Source of the DNA: Daucus carota subsp. sativus
Lineage: Eukaryota; Streptophyta; Magnoliopsida; Apiales; Apiaceae
Reading direction: 5' to 3'
DNA length: 64,000 nucleotides
NCBI RefSeq assembly: GCF_001625215.2
Contig: NC_030385.2
Span: forward strand, 2,287,135-2,351,134
The notes below the pieces were generated by a model, which was not told the origin of the DNA, did not search any database, and saw only the letters and a program-made list of their open reading frames with translations. This document shows positions 34,470 through 47,712 of the stretch, in pieces. Positions within the stretch are counted from its first letter, which is position 1, and each line of letters starts with the position of its first letter. The position numbers were made by a program, and so were the translations under genes.

Positions 34470-35908
34470 AAGGACAAAACCAGTCTCCACTCTCCAGTCT
34501 ATAATATGAGTACACCTTTACAATAAATGAGTATTCTAAGTGAAATAATAGTATATGATAACCAGTTTCGCAATAGTTTTTTTTAAATAAAGTAGAGTAC
34601 TAGATTTGAGAAAAATGATAACACTACTATTATTGTAGATAATGTTGTGACACGGTAAAGAAATATTGTAAAACAGTAAAAAAATGTTATGATACGGTAA
34701 ATGATTACATAGTCTGAATATAAATTTTTTGTTTTCGGTGTTATCATTTTGATATTGAACATAATCAAAGTGAACAAAATAGATAAATTAGACATAACAT
34801 TTAATGGAATCAGTCATACTATCGTATACCAAAAACCGAATAAATGAAGATTGAATTTTGAAAAATGAACTAATTTAAGTAAAAAAATTGAAAAAACTCA
34901 ATGTATAAAAAACAATTTAGAGTATGGTTGCACACACAAGATATATTGATATATTCTTTTTAAGTACTACTTGAATTGTCATCAGAGCAGCCAAAACAAC
35001 AATCTATATCCTCAAACGATATTAAAAGCAACATTTCATCAGAAAATTGTTATGCTTAATTTGTATTGAATCAAGGGCAATTTCTCAAATACATGAATAT
35101 CTAAAAGGCAAAAGGTCTTATTTGTACGTAGAGTGCACCACCAACAAGCCTTGTTATCCTCTTGTTTACCCCTTGTTTGGATTTTTTTTATCCTCTACTA
35201 TGTTCTCATGTCTTCTATTAGTATACATTTTTCCCAACTGCAGTCCGAACACGTATTCATCCACTTTAAAAATTATCTTTTAAAGTGATCCTGTGCATAT
35301 TTATAAGGTCAAATTTTAAAAAATATTTATACATGTCCCACTCATTTCTATACAATTTTTTTCCATTACTTAGACATGTATTTTAGAGACTTTATATAAT
35401 ATAGTTTTTAAGCTTATTTTTAAAAAAATTATCTCTAAATTTTCATTTAAACATTATAATTTTACTCGGAAGAAGAATTTTTTAAAAATATTTTATAAAA
35501 TTCTATTTTATAAAAATTTTAAAATACGTGTACCCTTCGTCCAAAACATATAAAAATGAATGGGACGGAGGGAGTAACCCGCTAAAATGAGTTAGAATTT
35601 TCAACTTAATAGGATTATCAATTTCTGTGTACAAGTACGAAGTTGGCTTATACATAATTTATCTAAATAATACGAATAATTGATTCTGATTTATAATTTA
35701 GAAGTTTAGAAATTACTAGTTATTTTATGAGGGATGTCTTCGAATAATATATCAGGTTTTCTTATTTGATCATGTTTTTCGGTCTTATAATTTGAATTGC
35801 ACGAATTCGATCTTAATTTTCTAAAATTTGGGTCTAGACCAAAATAAAAACAGTATGATACGGTTTTAAAAAACTATATTTTATGTGTTGAATAGACTAA
35901 ACAGTCCG

Positions 35909-36365
35909 AAAAAGTTAATTGTACCTTAATTAAGGGCGTTAATTGTGCCTTAATAGAGGGTATTTATTGTGCTTTAATTGAGGGCGTTAATTGTGCCTTA
36001 TTTGAGAGCGTTAATGTTTTATTATTTGTGCCTTGATTAAGGGCATTATTTGTGCCTTAATTTAATAAACAAATATCGTTCGCTTTTTTTATTCAAAATG
36101 TTTTGTTAGTCGGTGATAAGATAGAATATTTATTTGTAATTTGGTATTTCTTGTCACTGATATATGACATTCTGTGTTTTATTTCAGGTTGTTTAAAAGA
36201 AAGGTGATTTCTTATCAGACATTAAAGTTTTATTATCTAAAAGTCCCCGGTCATCTTGCATGTTCGATGGCTAGATGATAAGTTTTTTTGAATGAAAGGA
36301 ATTCCCTGGTCAAGATCTTGCCGGAGATACTCGTTGAGATTCATTCTCATTTTCAAAAAAAAAAT
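35909..36365 (+). mobile_element. Retroposon with 24-bp tandem repeats and poly(A) end
   Basis: Unit 1 lacks this block (29905-29920 reads AATAATCCGAATAATA). Here AGTCCGAA precedes and AGTCTGAATAA follows it, a likely target duplication. It begins with about six units like TTAATTGTGCCTTAATTGAGGGCG (35910-36060) and ends CAAAAAAAAA. Its 3' part resembles 1195-1310. Confidence 0.65.
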
Positions 36366-36373
36366 AGTCTGAA

Positions 36374-36384
<11 letters not shown>

Positions 36385-36408
<24 letters not shown>
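36385..36408. repeat. (TA)n tract, left flank of the MULE
   Basis: A pure (TA)n run directly abuts the left end of the 11.3-kb element. A matching (TA)n run (47758-47771) abuts the right end, so insertion was into a TA microsatellite. Confidence 0.85.
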
Positions 36409-36412
<4 letters not shown>

Positions 36413-36455
36413 TAATACTCCAATAGAAACCAAATTAAAATAGAAACTAGAAACC
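36409..36455 (+). repeat. Left terminal inverted repeat of the MULE
   Basis: Contains TCCAATAGAAACC, AAATTAAAATAGAAAC and TAGAA, which pair with the reversed right end. The outermost 12 bases are diverged between the two ends. Confidence 0.75.
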
Positions 36456-36989
36456 ACAGGCCCAGCCCACTTTTTAACACTCCCAGCCCACTAAAATGAT
36501 CCAGCCCGCTTATACAAAACCCACTTGCACAGTTAAAAACGATACACACCGATACGATACACACGATACACACGTTTCGCGCACAACGGTCCATCACCTC
36601 CACTACTCCACTGTTCATCATCGCGCTGCTGCACCAAGCTTCAGGTACGTCTCTAATGGCGGTTTCTTCGACTTTTTCCCTCTTTTTTGTTCTAATTAGG
36701 TATATTACAGCTTCTACGAAGAAATTCGAGGCGATTTTTGGATCTCGGAACCGCAGCTCAAGCACCGCGCAAAATCACTTCAACATTTGTTTGAATAGGT
36801 ACTTTTCTGTAGTTTAGTAGTATTTATAGTTAGTTAATCATCTTAATCAACTCGTATTTTTAGTGTATGTCGGTTTTTTTGAATTTTAAGGGTTTTGTTG
36901 TATATTATTGTGAAAACTGACTTCAATCTACTAATGTTCTTTCATAACAGCTGTTAATTAGCTTATTTCACTCTGAAAGCTACTAAAAT

Positions 36990-39900
36990 ATGGCTAGAAC
37001 TAGAGGAGGTATGTTAAATTAGGGTTTTATCACTGTTTTTTTTAATTATTTGTGATTTCAAGCATTTACTTGTCTGAATATGTTGATTTATTGAATAATA
37101 TGTTGATGAATATGTTGCTGATTTGTTTAATTAATGAATATGAATATGTTGTTGATGAATAAGATGTTGATTTAGTGCATATTACTCATGTTAATGCATA
37201 TTACTAATCTCAGTTTGTAGAGTACGTAGAGTACTGATCTTAGTGTGTAGTGTGTAGAGTACGTAGAGTACTTAGTGCATATTAATCAACTTAGTGTAGA
37301 GTAGTTAGTACACAACCAGGCTGAGACATATGATTTTATAACATATCTAGATGTTAATCTAGATCACTTATCCAAAAGCCTAATTGACAGATTTTATAAC
37401 ACTAAGTTGAATCATGATTAAGCTCCCAAAGTAGAAACAAATGCCGTGGAAAAGTACTCTTTATCTTAGCTAATAAACTCAGATTTAGTATTGAAAAGAT
37501 GCTTAGCAATTAATAACTGACAGATATTAAAGCAAATATTTAACTGGTATCCCTCTGCCATGTTCAAACTCAAAGTTGATTTATGATGAATCAGGCATTG
37601 ATTCAGCACCAATGTCAAGCAGCTTAATATGATTATTTAAGACATGGCTAGCTAATTTTATGAATTAAGTAATTAACATTAAGTATTACTAATCAATTCT
37701 TATTAGTGAAGACTGACTAATAATAATTGATTTGAGAATTGCAGACCTTCTTATTAGTGAAGACTAACATGTATAACCGAAATATTTCTTTAATAAAACT
37801 CTTGTAGCAGAGCTAAGTGCTAAGTGTTTCTAATCACATAATTTTTTAAGCCTAAATAACAGAACAAGTTAGAATCTATTTTCTTCTCTTGGTAACCTCA
37901 ATTGAATTTTATTTATAGTATATATCGAATGTCTGTATATTTGTGTGTTTTGTTTGTGAGATATCTATCTTTTTAAAGTAGACTAGTAGCTTAAAATCTT
38001 AATTCGTTTTAAAGGATTAGATAGGTGAATATCACTATCACTAAAATATATTAACTATATCACTAAACTATATTAAGTATATCACTAAAGTATATTAAGT
38101 ATATCACTAAAGTATATCAACTAAGATCACTAAAATACAACTGCTTAGTATAAATTTGGGAATATACTTCTTGTTAAATAGTATATTTTACATGTATTTG
38201 CAAGTTTTATGATTTTGCAGGTTACATAGTTCAATGCAGAAGAAGTACAAGACTTCGTGCACATAGTTTGTCAAAGTTTACAAACACTGCAGATACTCCT
38301 GTAGATTTAGAATCCGAAGATCAAGCAAACATGAATACCAACACCATAGGAGACAAAAGACCACTTGCAAAAGTCTATCGACGTCCAGATAACAAAGTCA
38401 TAAAGGCTACTGCTGGAAGAAATATCAAAACTCTTGTTGTATGTGATCAACTACATTATTTCTTAGTTGTATTATTGATTTATAAATTAATCTAAATCAT
38501 TATTTTGTATGATTTCATAGGGAAATAAACTTGTTGATGAAGTAGAAGGGGATGAACATAATTGTAATAATCTGGTGGATGAACAAGATGGAGATCAAGA
38601 TAATGACAAACAAAGTGATGAAGATATGCAAGAAGGTGAAGAAGACAGTGCACAAGAAGATAGTGCAGAAGACATGGAGCAAGACGATAGTGCACAAGAA
38701 GGTGAAGAAGGTGATGACGATAGTGCACAAGAAGGTGAAGAAGGTGATGAAGATAGTGCAGAAGAAGAAGATGATGAACAAGACGATGTACTAAACGAAA
38801 GTGAGGAAGAAAATGAGGATGAACAAGAAGAGGATGAAACAGAAAATCAAGCTCAAGTCAACAATGCACAACCAAAGATTAAAATAACAAAATACAAAAG
38901 GAAAAAGGTACACTTTCTTCACTTTCTTCATTATTAATTATATAGTATATATATCGAATGTGCTTAAATTAGATTTTAAAGCATCGACGTTTATATAGTC
39001 TTTAATTATAGTATATATTGAATGTCTGTATATTTGTGTGTGTTGTTTGTGAGATATCTATCTGTTTAAAGTAGACTAGTAGCTTAAAATCTTGATTTGT
39101 TTTAAAGGATTAGATAGGTGAATATCACTATCACTAAAATATATTAACTATATCACTAAACTATATTAAGTATATCACTAAAGTATATTGAGTATATCAC
39201 TAAAGTATATCAACTAAGATCACTAAAATACAACTGCTTAGTATAAATTTGTGAATATACTTCTTGTTAAATAGTATATTTTACATGTATTTGCAAGTTT
39301 TATGATTTTGCAGGTTACATAGTTTTATAAATTTGTGAATATACAACTGCTTAGTATAAATTTGTGAATATACAACTGCTTAGTATATTGTTTTATGTTC
39401 TTAACAGGAAGCTGCATTTGAAACTCATATACCAAGAAAAAGGATTGCTGGAACATTATATCCACTATTGAAGTTCATGAACAAGGATGTTAAGGTATTT
39501 TTTATTTATTTCGTTACTTAGAATTAGAAATTTGAGCACAATATTTTAGTGATGCCCTGCACTGTCGTTTCTTGTGGTTTCTACAACACTAATTATTTCC
39601 TCTTATTTCATTAGAAAACAGAAGGGGCTAAACATATAAATAAGAAAAAAGACGAGGTCAAGATAAGGATATCTCCAAGGCATTTTAGTAAGATGGTAGG
39701 TGAACTCACAAAAGAGCAGAGGGACTGGGTTACAAGAGCTGGTTTTGCACTCTTACTGGATTTTGAGCTTGACATTTTGCCAACCAAAATCGCCTACAAT
39801 GTACTCCAAATCTTTGATCACCACTCAATCTCACTGAAGCTGAAGGATGGAGATATTAATATTACAAGTGAAGATGTTTATGATGTGTTAGGCCTGCCAA

Positions 39901-42900
39901 ATGGAGGACATCCTATTATTCTGGCATCACCTGGAAAGTACAGTCAAAGAATCAAAGATTGGCATGCACAATTCACTTTATCTGATCAAATAACAACACA
40001 GATGATTGTTCAAGTGATGAAAAACCAAGAAGTTAATGATAACTTCAAATTAAACTTCCTTCTTGTTATGTCAAATGTGCTTATTGGTACAAAAGGAGCT
40101 TCTTATGTGGACAAACAACTGCTGCAACTTGATGATAACCTTGACAATCTCAAGAAGTATAACTGGGCAGATTTCCTCCTAGGCTACCTTGTAATTGGAA
40201 TGGAGAGTTGGAACAGAACAACAACAACATTTTTCCGAGGATCACTAATCTTTCTCACTGTAAGACAACAATCTAAATCTTTTTTTTTCTCGTCCGTATA
40301 TTCTAATAGAATATAAAATCTAATTAATAGTTTTACTTGTTTCACTTTGTAGTTGTTATATGTCGACCGTGTGAGGTACAAAGGAATGAACCTGGTTGAT
40401 AGACAATTTCCTTCCTACAATGGTTGGACTCTAGAAATGTTGAGACAAAGACAAGAAATTGAGGTGATTGACGGAGCTTTTGGAGTTGGATCAATCCAAC
40501 CAAGTTTAAAAGAATATCTACAAAAAATTGATCCTTCTGAACCTCCAAAGACAAAGGTATGATCCTGTTTGTATATGGAATACGTAGTCGAAAACCTATC
40601 TTATTCTTTTTATATAAAAATGTGTTTCATCCTTAATTGTAGGTAAATGAGAATGAACATGGAGACTGGGATACGTGGCAGTATTGGTCAGAGGTGGATA
40701 GAATTGAAAAAGATTACCTGAAGAGAAAGGAGTCAACATCACAACAACCTCATGAATCAACTCAGTGCCAAAGTCCACAAAATACACAGTATTACACTCC
40801 TCCAACAGAGGCAGCTGATGGAAATGTTGAACAAACTGAAGAGGTACATTATATATGAATTAGTAACATACTACTAAAATTCATGCAAATTATCACTAAA
40901 AACTACTATATATATCACTAGAGTATATTAGATAGATCACCTATTAAAATATTATAATACTACCATATATATCACTATATTTCAATTCTAAATTTTGCAT
41001 TGACTTCTCAGGATGTACTTCATGATTTACGTAAAAGGGCAGAGGAACTTGTGGACATAAAGTCCAAATTTGATGAAGATTTAGTGAAAGCAAGGGAAAA
41101 GTTTCCCGATAATAAAAACTTTGCTATTATCGGTGAAATGCTGAAAGAATATCTCATTCCTAACCAGGAAACTGGTGATGATTTGGGTGATGAATTATCA
41201 CCTGAAATTGTCGCCAGCCTAGAAGTTGTTGAAGAAATGGACAGAACCGACATTGAGATCCTTGCTGAGCAACAGAAAGATGATGAGAGATATGTCCCTC
41301 CTTTTTCCCTTGGCCTGGATGACATAGAAAAAGAAAGCAATCAAAATTTGGTCACGCCAGAGCCAGAACCACAAGAGAGAGAAAAAAGCAAGAGGACAAA
41401 GAAAATTGGTCCATATCAAAAATCACCCTATGTCAACAGGGTGATTGATATCAAGCAAAGAATGAACAATGAAGACTTTGGATATTGGGTCTTCTTGCTA
41501 AAGAAAAAGGGCGAGCTATTGTAAGTATTTTGCCCTTTCTGCTTTATACATTACTTTATCTGCCTAATACTAATTAATATATATAATTACAGGGATGATT
41601 TGTTTAGATGGGAGGAAGTCAGATGTATAAAGGAACACTTGTTGACGCTGAAACCAAAAACAAGTGTATACTACTCTGTGATTGATACATGGGCAACAAT
41701 CCTAAATGACAGTGAAAAGTACAAGGCAGATGGGTCACCACTAAGACTTTTCTGCACAATAGGAGATTTGGTAATATATACTGCCTTCGTATATATATTC
41801 TAATTAATTTCTTTCAGTTATTTCATAACTACATACACCAGAATCTAATATATTTATACCAACCAGATTTTCAGCATTGATGCAGAAAAGAAAGTCACCG
41901 AAACTTATGATTCGTTTGCCAGTGGGATGGACAAGATTCTTCAAACTTTTTCCATCAAAAAAGTGGAAGACGTGGAAATGGTAAATGTCATTTCTTAACT
42001 AATTTTGACATAGATCTCAACATTTCTCAAATATCTTTAACTAAAATATCTCTTAATATGATTACAGGTGTGCTTTCCTATTAATAAATATGAGCATTAT
42101 TATTTGGTATGCTATGGTATCAAAACCATGGGATACTTTATAATTGACAATATTAAACGTGAAGCACAGCCTAAGATGTACTATAGCAGAGTTTTGGAGG
42201 TTTTGGTAATATATTTTTTTATCCTTCATTCCACTATTATGTATATAAACATGCACTGTTTTAAGTCCACTATACTAATATTTTACTTCTCTTTTACAGC
42301 ATTCTCACTTTTGCAATTATATAAGTAGGAATGAAAATCCAAATTTGGGATCAAGAGTGCGGAAAATGAAGCCTCGTTTTGTGAAAATGCCATGGCAGAC
42401 TACTGACAATTCCACAGATTGTGGTATCTTCCTCATGCGCCATATGGAAACCTTCAAAGGAGATATTAAAAACTGGAACACTGACTTAACAGAAGAAGGG
42501 GTAAGATTAGTTTAATATTTTACATACTTATATACTGCTTTACATTTTAGTGATATAGTTGACATACTTTAGTGATATACTTAATATAGTTTAGTGATAT
42601 AGTTAATATGTTTTAGTGATATAGTTAATATGTTTTAGTGAAATTGATTAAAGTGTATATAGCTTTGTAATTCAAATGTGTATGCAGCATGTCCTTAATT
42701 TCTTTTCAAATTGCTCTGTTTATTAGGCTTAAAAAGTTATGTGATAACAAACACTAATAAAAAAATTATCATATTGCAGCCAACACAGGATAAACAAATA
42801 ACTAGGCTGAGGTTCAAGTACAACACAGCAATCCTATCTTCACACCTGAATGAACTGAAAGAGCCTATCACCACAGAAGCTGTAGCCTTGTACAACACAG

Positions 42901-43058
42901 CAGAGAAGCATAATATCATCAACGTCGTCCTAGCTGGAAAAGTTGCAGAAAAGTTTCCAACTAAAAAATCCGGCAAGAGAGTGAAATTCGCGGTGAACTT
43001 AATAAGTTCTTTCCACGAAGCAGAAAGGTCGTCTCAAGAAGGACCAACTCCTTCTTAG
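36990..43058 (+). CDS. Transposon-borne ULP1-type cysteine protease (C48 family)
   Basis: Thirteen exons join into one open frame of 1059 aa: 36990..37008, 38221..38438, 38521..38907, 39408..39494, 39615..40259, 40353..40556, 40643..40843, 41012..41520, 41593..41770, 41867..41980, 42068..42205, 42300..42500 and 42780..43058. All introns are GT-AG. The N-terminus (MARTRGGYIVQCRRSTRLR) is basic. Residues 80-208 form a highly acidic region with DSAQEGEEGD repeats. A helical plant-mobile-like region (DFELDILPTKIAYNVLQIFD) follows. The C-terminus holds the ULP1 catalytic set: His864 (EHYYLV), Asp881 (FIIDN), Gln933 (MPWQTT) and Cys941 (TDCGIF). ULP1 proteases cut SUMO from proteins; in MULEs the role is unknown. 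A complete catalytic set and no stop or frameshift suggest recent activity. Confidence 0.9.
37911..38231 (+). repeat. 321-bp internal direct duplication, first copy
   Basis: Repeated at 39004..39324 at a constant offset of 1093 bp with only a few substitutions and no gap. It contains several ATCACTAAA-type motifs and the splice acceptor TTTTGCAG/GTTACATAGTT used by exon 2 of the protease gene. Confidence 0.9.
39004..39324 (+). repeat. 321-bp internal direct duplication, second copy
   Basis: Copy of 37911..38231 now lying in intron 3. It keeps the acceptor sequence but is followed by a short tandem repeat (TATAAATTTGTGAATATACA units, 39325-39387) instead of coding sequence, so that acceptor leads nowhere useful. 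Confidence 0.9.
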
Positions 43059-43606
43059 ATTTAGTGCATTGTTTTACTGCACTTTTATAGAATATTAGAA
43101 ACTGATTGAACAGAATTATTAGATGGCTGAAAATTATCAGTCCTGTTGAGACTGAAAATGATTTAGTGGTTTGTTTTTGTAAAGATATGGTTATTTTGTT
43201 TTTACCAGCTCAAAATGCAATGGTAAATATTTGGCTTTTTTACTTTTGTTATTGTTTCATTTTAGTTTTATGATTTTTCATTGTTTTCATTACACAGTAA
43301 AGCAGGATATCACTAAAAAACCACACATATCACTAAAACTTGGGATGTATACTACTAAATTACACTGATAACACCACTAAATTACATTACCTATATCACT
43401 AAAAACTAACTCATTTTCACTCCAAAACTTGACAAATTCAGTTTATATATTCAATATAAACTGACAATGTATCAGTACTCATATGCTTTATAAAGACAAT
43501 TTATAAACAATCAAAATGTACTCAGAAAACATAAAATCAAAATGTACTTAACAATTTATAAAGACAAGTGCACAAGGTCTTTTAAAATTGAAAATTAAAA
43601 TCATAT
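43059..43606. other. Spacer between the convergent MULE genes
   Basis: Holds both 3' UTRs. At 43305-43405 it carries repeated ATCACTAAA motifs (TATATCACTAAA, ACACCACTAAATTACA). Confidence 0.6.
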
Positions 43607-46600
43607 TCACAACATATTCGAAACTACAGCTCCTCCATCCTTCTTTTTCTTCGGACAAGTTCTCGAATCATGAGTGGTTGCCGAACATTCTTTACATCTT
43701 CGAACTCTTTTATTTGCTTTTGTCATTGCTTTCTCTCTATCACTCACAAGACGCTTGAAATAATTTCCCTTGTTCCTGGAAACAGTTGGTGCAAGAATGG
43801 TAATCTCTTCAACCGGCTGTTCACCTACCATAGCTGCCATATGATCCTTTTTAGTAAAATCAACAGAATCTCCATCATACTTTTCAAAATCACTACTTAT
43901 CTGCTTAATGATTTTGTGAACATAGTCAAGCTTATCCATTTCAACTCCAGCTTTGCTAAGAATCTGACGAAAATCAAACCATAAGTTTGTCAACTTCAAC
44001 GACACTTGCTCCATTTTAAAATAATCCGAACACACAACATTAGATTCCAATGAAGTGCCACTTTCTGCAACTTTCATCCAACGATTAAGCACGAGACTCC
44101 TTGGAAATTTTGTGACACCAATCTGCTTTAAGCCACAGAAAGCATGCCTACAAACAATTCCACACATAACAAATTGTTTGCATGAACATACGGCATGTGA
44201 TTTGCTAACAGTAACCTGCAAAATGAATCATAAATCACCATTCAAATCACCATTTTGAACCATTACCAATATGAGATATGCTTCAAAAATAAAATGACAT
44301 AAAAACCAAAGTTCGGCAGGTGGTCCAGTACATTTACTTCCAATCCAGATCACTACTAATGACTAATTGCAATACAAAACAACTACTAATGCCACTACAA
44401 TTTATCAGAATGCAAAATATTTTAATAATGCATTACTAAAATTATATTATGCATATTTTCAAATATTTTATATTTACTTTCTGTTCCACAATAACAATTA
44501 CTACTGTAAAAAAAATATAAATCAAAATTAGAATATATAAAATACTACTATAAAGGGGAAAACACATACCTTAAAAAGTTTATCTTTAACTTTGACATCC
44601 TTTATTTCAAAATGAGTTACCCCATCAACTTCTTCACTCATTCTCTTGATTTGCATATCCAAGCAAGATGCCAAAATTTCTTCTTGAACTTTGTAAAAAA
44701 TGGAACGTGTAAATAGCTCAGCTGCATCATCTTCAATGAACCATCTTGATAAAATGTTTGGTTTGCTTGAGTTAGACTCATGGTCTAAACGTTCTGTTTC
44801 ATTCCGCTGCCTATGCATTGCACTCTCAAAACGTATCCAAAACTCACATAAAGTATCACCTTGCTTGTGAAACTGTGAAAAGAAAAAATTTTCACTTTCG
44901 GACCTTGAAGTTGTCCTCATCAAGCCAAACATAGGACTGTCCCTGAAATAGGCAGGAATCCACGACTTTCTTATGTCATACATATCTGATAACCATTTGT
45001 TATCTTCCAACTTAAACTCTCCTATAACCGCTTTCCATCCACTTTCAAACTCATCAATTTCCAAATTCGATGACCATATGTAAGTTTTCATTTTCTCCAT
45101 AAAGTCTGTTTCCTTACACAAACGATTCCCAAGCTGCAATATTATGGAAAATTACATAAAATATATGACAGTAAATTTCAGATGCTAGGAACCAAATTTC
45201 TAAAAAACAACTAAAAAACTACCTTAATAGGGAATTTCTGCATTATATGCCACATACATAGGCGATGCTTGCTAGCAACCAAATCATTATCACCACAAAA
45301 TGAAGCCGGCACAGATACCTTCATTGCAGGGCACTGATCAGTTATAAACACCACTGGATTGCGTCCCATGGCCTTGACAAAATGTTTAAAGGCCCAATTA
45401 TAATGAGCAACATCTTCTTTTGATAACAAACAAGCAGCAAATGTGACACATCTATCATGTTTGTCAACACCAGTGAAAGGCGCAAAAATCATATTATACC
45501 TGAACATAGATAAAACAGATTAAAAACCACATAAACTAACATATACCACTAAAATACACTGCAGACATCACTAAAATATATTTAGGGTATCACTAAAATA
45601 TACTGAGATTATCACTAAGGTACTGCAAATATAACTCCAGTATACTATTGTCTACTGCACCTTGAGCCTTGTTAAAAAGATTAATTAAAAAAATTACAAA
45701 TATACATACTTTACTTCATAGTTCCAGACAAGGTATTGTAGTATAATATAAACCATTATCGACATTCTAACAACATTACATAAAAAGAAAACTAATAATT
45801 CTATTACTAAAAGAAAACAATTTGAAATGTAAAATAACTTACTTGTTAGTATCAAAAGTGGCATCAAATGACACAGCATCGCCGTATATTTCAAAGTTCC
45901 TCCTACTAGTTGGATCAGCCCAGAAAAGCATAGTCAAATGCCCGTCACCATCAAGCTCATAAGCAAAATAAAATGATTTTGATGTCTCCTGTAATACTTT
46001 AAACTTGTCAATCAGCATCTGTCCATCCCTTTCACCGACAAATTCTTTTAAATCCCTATTAAAATTCCTGAAATCACGTAATGTTGCCCCAACATTACTA
46101 TATCCACCTGTCATCTCTTTGACCAAGCTAAATGCCTTGCTGCAGCCGATATTTACCTTCGCAGCATCAAAAACAAAACTTCGCAAACTAACTGTCATCT
46201 CTCTACTAGACCTCAGAAACTGTCTACCACTTTCACTAGCAAGCGGATGGTTGTGAAGTTCAACAAAATTGAAAATATAATATCTGTTCTGGCTCCTAAT
46301 TTTCATGACCACTTTTGCTTTACATCCACACCTCCGTGACACAGTACGTCTTTGCCTAATTCCTTCAGAATGACTTCCATCAACAAAACCTTCCTTACTA
46401 CACACAAAATGTTTCAAAATTATGGTACCATCAGCATCTCTCTTCTCCGTTGTTTTTCGTACATCAAAACCCCCTAGCCTCCCATACTCTCTGTAAAAGT
46501 TGTACGCCTTATCTAAGCTATCAAATGACTGATTTTGAAACGGTACTTGACTTCCATCAACAGAAATAGGCATAAAATACTTCATACCACCAGGAGAGAC

Positions 46601-47259
46601 AATGCAATTCGTCACTGATTTTTCGCTTTCTGTTGAAGAAACAGGAATACTAACACTAACATTAGACGAATCACCGCAACTTGAACCTGAAATACAACAG
46701 ACATACTCAAAAATTATATAAATAATACTATAATACTCTAACAGGATCATACTATAACTGCCTACTGCATCACATTGAAAATAATAAACAAACACTACTA
46801 ATATACTGCAACACCTACACACTAACTCAGTCATCAAAAACTTGCAATCATACATTAAAAATCAACAATACAGCAACTACATATCTAAAATCTATCCAAA
46901 ACACATACACTAAAAAACACACAATTCCAATACAACTAAATTATATTAGCTATATGACTAAAAATCATATATAAACACAATTACTATAACTAACAATCAT
47001 CAATCCAGCAACTACATGTCTAAACTCTAACTAAAACACAAGAACTAAAATATACACAATTCGAATACAACTAAATTATATTAGACATATCACTAAATAG
47101 AAACTACAAGAATATGAGCATGCCTAAACTACAAAAGCAATATGAGCATGAAAACACTGTAATCTGATATAATCATCAAATTATATCAAAAAACAAAAAC
47201 AGTGAACAACAAACTTTACCTTGATTATCACTAATCTTCGTTAAGTCTGATATAATCAT
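43607..47259 (-). CDS. FAR1-type MULE transposase
   Basis: Five exons join into an open frame of 777 aa: 47259..47220, 46686..45843, 45499..45223, 45133..44570 and 44215..43607, with GT-AG borders and agreeing phases. Domains in order are a FAR1 DNA-binding zinc finger (AYNFYREYGRLGGFDVRK, CSKEGF, RRCGCKAKV, ELHNHPL), a MULE transposase core with Asp288 (SFDATFDTNKY), Asp349 (FITDQCPAM), a CxxH near KHRLCMWH and Glu466 (RTTSRSESENFF), a SWIM zinc finger (CSCKQFVMCGIVCRHAF, Cys585 to His599), and a C-terminal zinc knuckle (RRCKECSATTHDSRTCP). It is related to the domesticated FAR1/FHY3 regulators, but its place inside an element with inverted ends makes it a transposase. All catalytic residues are present and the frame is intact. 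Confidence 0.93.
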
Positions 47260-47712
47260 CTTCAGCAATTCGAATCTACTTCAACCACACTTTCTCGAGC
47301 TCGAATTATAGACACAAAGCAACAAAGAGAGAGAGCTCCAGAATAACAGAGACAGAGAGCTTCAATCAAACGTCAAAAACAGACAAAAGCCAGCTCGAGT
47401 TAGAGAGTCGAAGCTCGTGTTAGAGACACAGAGCAATAGAGACAGAGAGATATCGAAGCTCGAGCAATAGAGACAGAGAGCTCGAGTTAGACAGAGAGAA
47501 GACAGTAATCGAAGACTACAGTTTTAATGGCGTCGCTAAACTTAGAGAGAGAAAGCTGCTAGGCGCTGAAATCATGGAGCGAAGAGAGAGAAACGGAAAT
47601 CAGTTATGATATTCAATTAAACAAAATCTTTGTTTTTTATATTTTACATATTTTATTATTTGAATGGCTATGATTGAAAGTAAATTATATTAGATAGATG
47701 GTCAAGATTAGT

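Larger units (their letters stand above)
28940..35150. repeat. Segmental duplication, unit 1 (compact copy)
   Basis: This block repeats as unit 2 (35165..56940). Matching pairs in order include 28941/35166 (TACCCCTTGTTTGGATTTTT), 29370/35620, 29920-30720/47775-49110, 31475-31512/49168-49220, 34110-34220/50565-50663, 34520-34640/52840-52945 and 34950-35144/56625-56940. The last pair is the 3' UTR of the IRX10-like gene, so unit 1 ends with a copy of that UTR. Insertions specific to unit 1 are a MITE (29414), a retroposon-like block (30731-31470) and a large block from about 31515 that holds the GAD pseudogene. Confidence 0.75.

Noticed and set aside
38492-38794. Frames opposite to or shifted from exon 3 of the protease gene (isoleucine/threonine- or lysine-rich)
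   Set aside because: They are products of the acidic GAA/GAT-rich repeat on the coding strand.
43607-47259. The FAR1-type gene as a domesticated host FAR1-RELATED SEQUENCE regulator
   Set aside because: It lies within an insertion with inverted ends that is absent from the paralogous unit, beside a ULP1 gene typical of MULEs, so a transposase is the simpler reading.
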